Shown: piece by piece, positions 61,425 through 64,000 of the stretch
How the letters are laid out: the number at the start of each line of letters is the position of its first letter
Position numbering within the stretch: the first letter of the stretch is position 1
Assembly: GCA_015039365.1 (NCBI GenBank)
Contig: WION01000009.1
Coordinates: 248,001-312,000 of the forward strand
Origin: Amanita rubescens
Lineage: Eukaryota > Basidiomycota > Agaricomycetes > Agaricales > Amanitaceae
Reading direction: 5' to 3'
Length of the DNA stretch: 64,000 nt
Notes under the pieces: model-generated
Database searches by the model: none
Seen by the model: the letters and a program-made list of their open reading frames with translations, nothing else
What the model was told of the DNA's origin: nothing
Position numbers and translations under genes: made by a program

Positions 61425-64000
61425 CTAAATTTCACCCTCCTCGGGACTCTCGGCGCGATCTTGTGCCTCCATTGACTCGTCGCCTTGGTCCAATCTTGCG
61501 CGCTAATTGCATGTTAAGCAAAACAAAAAGCGAACAGTACAAATGCTACTCGCCTTCTCAGCACGTTCTTCGGGATGTCTGTCCTCGTGCTTTTCTCTTG
61601 GTTCATCGTATACGGACGCACTTCGCTCCCGTTCCTCCCTTCTGGGAGGTTCATCCCAGTCTCTGCCGTAGCCTGCACCATGAGAACTCTTTCGGTCTCT
61701 ATGACCGCCGTCCCTTTCCCGTTTGCGGTCGTCGTCCCTGTAATGCCTCGAGGACCTATATCCCTCGCGATCCTTATCCCGTTCATAGTCCTTATCCCGC
61801 TCCCTGCCATAATCGCGCGAGGACCGGTGTCCATCCAACTCGTCATAGCGATGATGGTGCCTCGAACTGCGACCTTCTCGCTCGTAATCTCGATTCCTGT
61901 CGCGATCTCTGTCGCGCTCCCTATCACGATCACGGTACTCTCTGTCCTTTTCCTTGTCTCTATCTCTTTCTCTATCGCGATCCTTCTCGCGGTCACGTCC
62001 TTTATCTTCTTTGTCACGTTCGCGCTCATCACGGTGTTCTCGGTGGGGTTCCTTGCGTTTCCTGCTAGTAGTAGAAGCACCATCCTCTGAAGCTGCTTCG
62101 CGCATTTTTTCCTGTGCAACAGATGAGTGCAGGCAAAGCTTAATAACTCAGCACAACACACCTTTTGTCTTTTTACATACTTGGCCCAAGCTGCCCGTCT
62201 GCCTTCGTCATCTTCCAAAGCTTTGTATTCCGAAAGGTGTTCAACAAGTGGTATGATCTAATAATGGAGGTTTGTGAGCAGCGACATCCATCCAGAATCG
62301 AGAAATTACCTGTTCGTAGGACATGGTAATGTCGAGTGGGTCAGAAAGCTTTTTGAAGGCATAGCGCAAGTCATCTTGTAAATGTCGCTGCTTGCGCTCG
62401 GCCCTTCTCTTTTCATCCGCTTGCTTCTTGACAGCTGTATCGTGTAGCTAAGATCACAGTGAGCGAATGACATGTTAACGAGGCTACAAGGCTTACTGTC
62501 TTGTATACTTCGTACAAGTCCTCTTTCGTTAACGTCCTTACAGCCTCGTCCGCATGAGCCTTCACAACCTTGTTGAACTCCTCTTCAGTTGTCTCGGAAC
62601 CAATAACAAACCCTTTAGACTTGGCCTTGTCTGATACAACTTCCTCCTGAACGCCATAATTCTTGAAAACTTCCTCTACGATCGTGATTTTCCTGTCCAG
62701 TTGCTGATCAAGGGCGTCAACAGCATCCCAGAAGAGTTCGAGAGGATTAGAGCCTGGATTGCCAAGCATACTGATGTAGCGCTCATCGTCGCGGAATAAT
62801 GGATAAACTTCCTTCCATTTTGAACGGGCCTTTATTTTGCCTTCGTGGACGAGATTTCGCACCACATCCTAGGAAAGATGGCATTTAAATTTGACTTTTC
62901 AATGTAGCAAGGCGGTGATGTTTTACCCTGAATGCCTCCCGAGCTTTCCTCTCCTTTCTAGTCTTTTCAACTTGGGCTCGACGCATCTGTTCCTCGTACT
63001 CACGCTCACGGACCCGACTGTAATCCTCAAAGGCCAGAAGGACATCCAGTGTGGGCAACTTTTGAAGCTCCGGGTCTAGCATGTATTCCTCTGACTTCCG
63101 TCACCAGTTGGTGCGCCGCCCTCCAACGCGTAACAACGTCGACGTTGAGTTGCTTGAACAAAGCCATGACCTTTTGCACACTACGTGCTCTAACTCCCCT
63201 GGATTCTTGCTGATAAATGACGCGTCAATTGAGAATTCACAAGCGTAGACGAGATGAAAGAACCGCGCACCACTTCCCGTTGCTTCAAATCTGTCACATG
63301 TTCATCAAAAATCATTTTCCGCTCTGACTCGATGCGGGCTTGCTGCCAAATCGGATGTTGTGCAAAAAGTTTGTCTGCGGTGGGGAACGTAGTGTAATGG
63401 AATACATTCGGATTGCCTTTTAGCATGTTTCTAACAGCAGGGCGTAACTTTGCTAGTCGAGCCTCTTTTTCTTCTTGCTCTTTAGCCCTAAGGTTGTTGG
63501 TGTACTGCGATAGCCATGAATAACGTCCTAACCCAGGTCGCTGGGTACTCACCTTCTCCCAACACGCCTTTTTCTCAGCCAACGTATTGAGAGCCTTGTA
63601 GAGAGGGTCAGTAATAATGGCTCGCATAGTCTGATCCCACGTCCAATTGGCATCCACTCCTGCCTTGCGCAGCAGATGCATAAATGCCTTTTCAGCCTCT
63701 TCGATTGTCGGAAATCCATTATGCGGTATAACTGGATCATCGGGCAGATTGGGACGCGCCGGAAGGACACTAGAGGGAGCAAGCGGCAGCGAGCCCGTGT
63801 GATGTCCAACGGCTAACCCGTTCTGCTGAGTGGACTGAGAAGCGGATGAGGATTGATTAGCGCCTCCCATGGGAGCGAGTGCACCTTGAGTTGTCCCGGT
63901 AGGCTCTGGACCAGTAATTAGGTTGGTGCTAAGGGTGTCGTAATCAGGACGGCCATCAGAGAGAAGCACATAATTTGAATATTCACCCTGCTGCTGCTGC
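61425..64000 (-). CDS. PRP40: Pre-mRNA processing protein Prp40 (FF-domain part), N-terminus outside window
   Basis: This U1 snRNP-associated factor bridges 5' splice site and branch point. Inside the window are several FF domains: TIEEAEKAFMHLLRKAGVDA and YTNNLRAKEQEEKEARLAKL (first), then LDPELQKLPTLDVLLAFEDY, RKAREAFRDVVRNLV, FRDDERYISML and later domains to LSDPLDITMSYEQIIPLV. The tail is a long Arg/Asp/Glu-rich run (DRDRERDRDRDRNRD) ending AESPEEGEI at 61425. The WW domains expected at the N-terminus lie beyond 64000. A 59-nt intron probably occupies 63930-63988 (GTGAAT...CCTTAG), after a Gln-coding CAG run. Confidence 0.9.

Noticed and set aside
61415..62256. Long plus-strand frames of 170-217 codons
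   Set aside because: They are antisense to the Arg/Asp-rich repeat tail of Prp40, whose biased codons keep other frames open.

Overview
This 64 kb window is nuclear DNA of a basidiomycete fungus, most probably an agaricomycete. The evidence is dense small genes (about 36 in 64 kb), many 45-60 nt GT-AG introns, a Ste50-type adaptor with C-terminal SH3 domains (the basidiomycete Ubc2 layout), a FunK1-type kinase relic, and typical fungal families (Kei1, Zds, Tma16, UPF0662). Exons were joined by hand from splice sites and family conservation, so internal exon limits are approximate unless a position is given. Expression was not assessed.

Layout. 0.5-6.8 kb: a histidine-phosphatase-like gene, a UPF0662/CUB1-type gene and a YAT-family amino-acid permease. 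7.2-11.5 kb is the only region with accessory character: two tandem tropomyosin-type genes (one short and divergent, one canonical but apparently frameshifted) and a decayed FunK1 kinase; a scrambled copy of the short tropomyosin gene lies at 3.7 kb. 11.6-21 kb: MsrB, an eIF4E family member, Kei1, a PQ-loop protein, a TMEM14 protein, Ipi3 and a J-protein. 21.4-28.9 kb: Ste50/Ubc2-like adaptor, a leucine-rich-repeat protein, a C2H2 zinc-finger regulator and an F-box-like protein. 29.2-32.3 kb: a cytidylyltransferase-like gene with altered catalytic motifs and a flavin monooxygenase with a probable frameshift. 32.5-44.7 kb: Tma16, MOZART1, Zds, ARPC2, Erv1, a ZIP zinc transporter, ZNHIT2 and Dbp9. 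44.7-51.7 kb: two GH47 mannosidases flanking glycerol kinase. 51.7-64 kb: AP180/CALM, a NASP-type histone chaperone, glutamyl phosphate reductase, ATP synthase alpha, mitochondrial bL21 and the C-terminal part of Prp40.

How it fits together. Nearly everything is core eukaryotic biology: ribosome and RNA processing (Ipi3, Tma16, Dbp9, ZNHIT2, Prp40), cytoskeleton (tropomyosin, ARPC2, MOZART1), secretion and endocytosis (GH47, Kei1, AP180), mitochondria (ATP1, bL21m, Erv1) and signalling (Ste50, Zds). There is no operon logic, but seven divergent gene pairs have start codons less than 150 bp apart, three of them only 37-40 bp apart. I found no CRISPR array, intact transposon, rRNA, convincing tRNA or secondary-metabolite cluster. 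I did not find a clear previously undescribed multi-gene system; the most unusual items are the tropomyosin-type pair with its scrambled satellite copy, the cytidylyltransferase-like protein and the extreme micro-exons.
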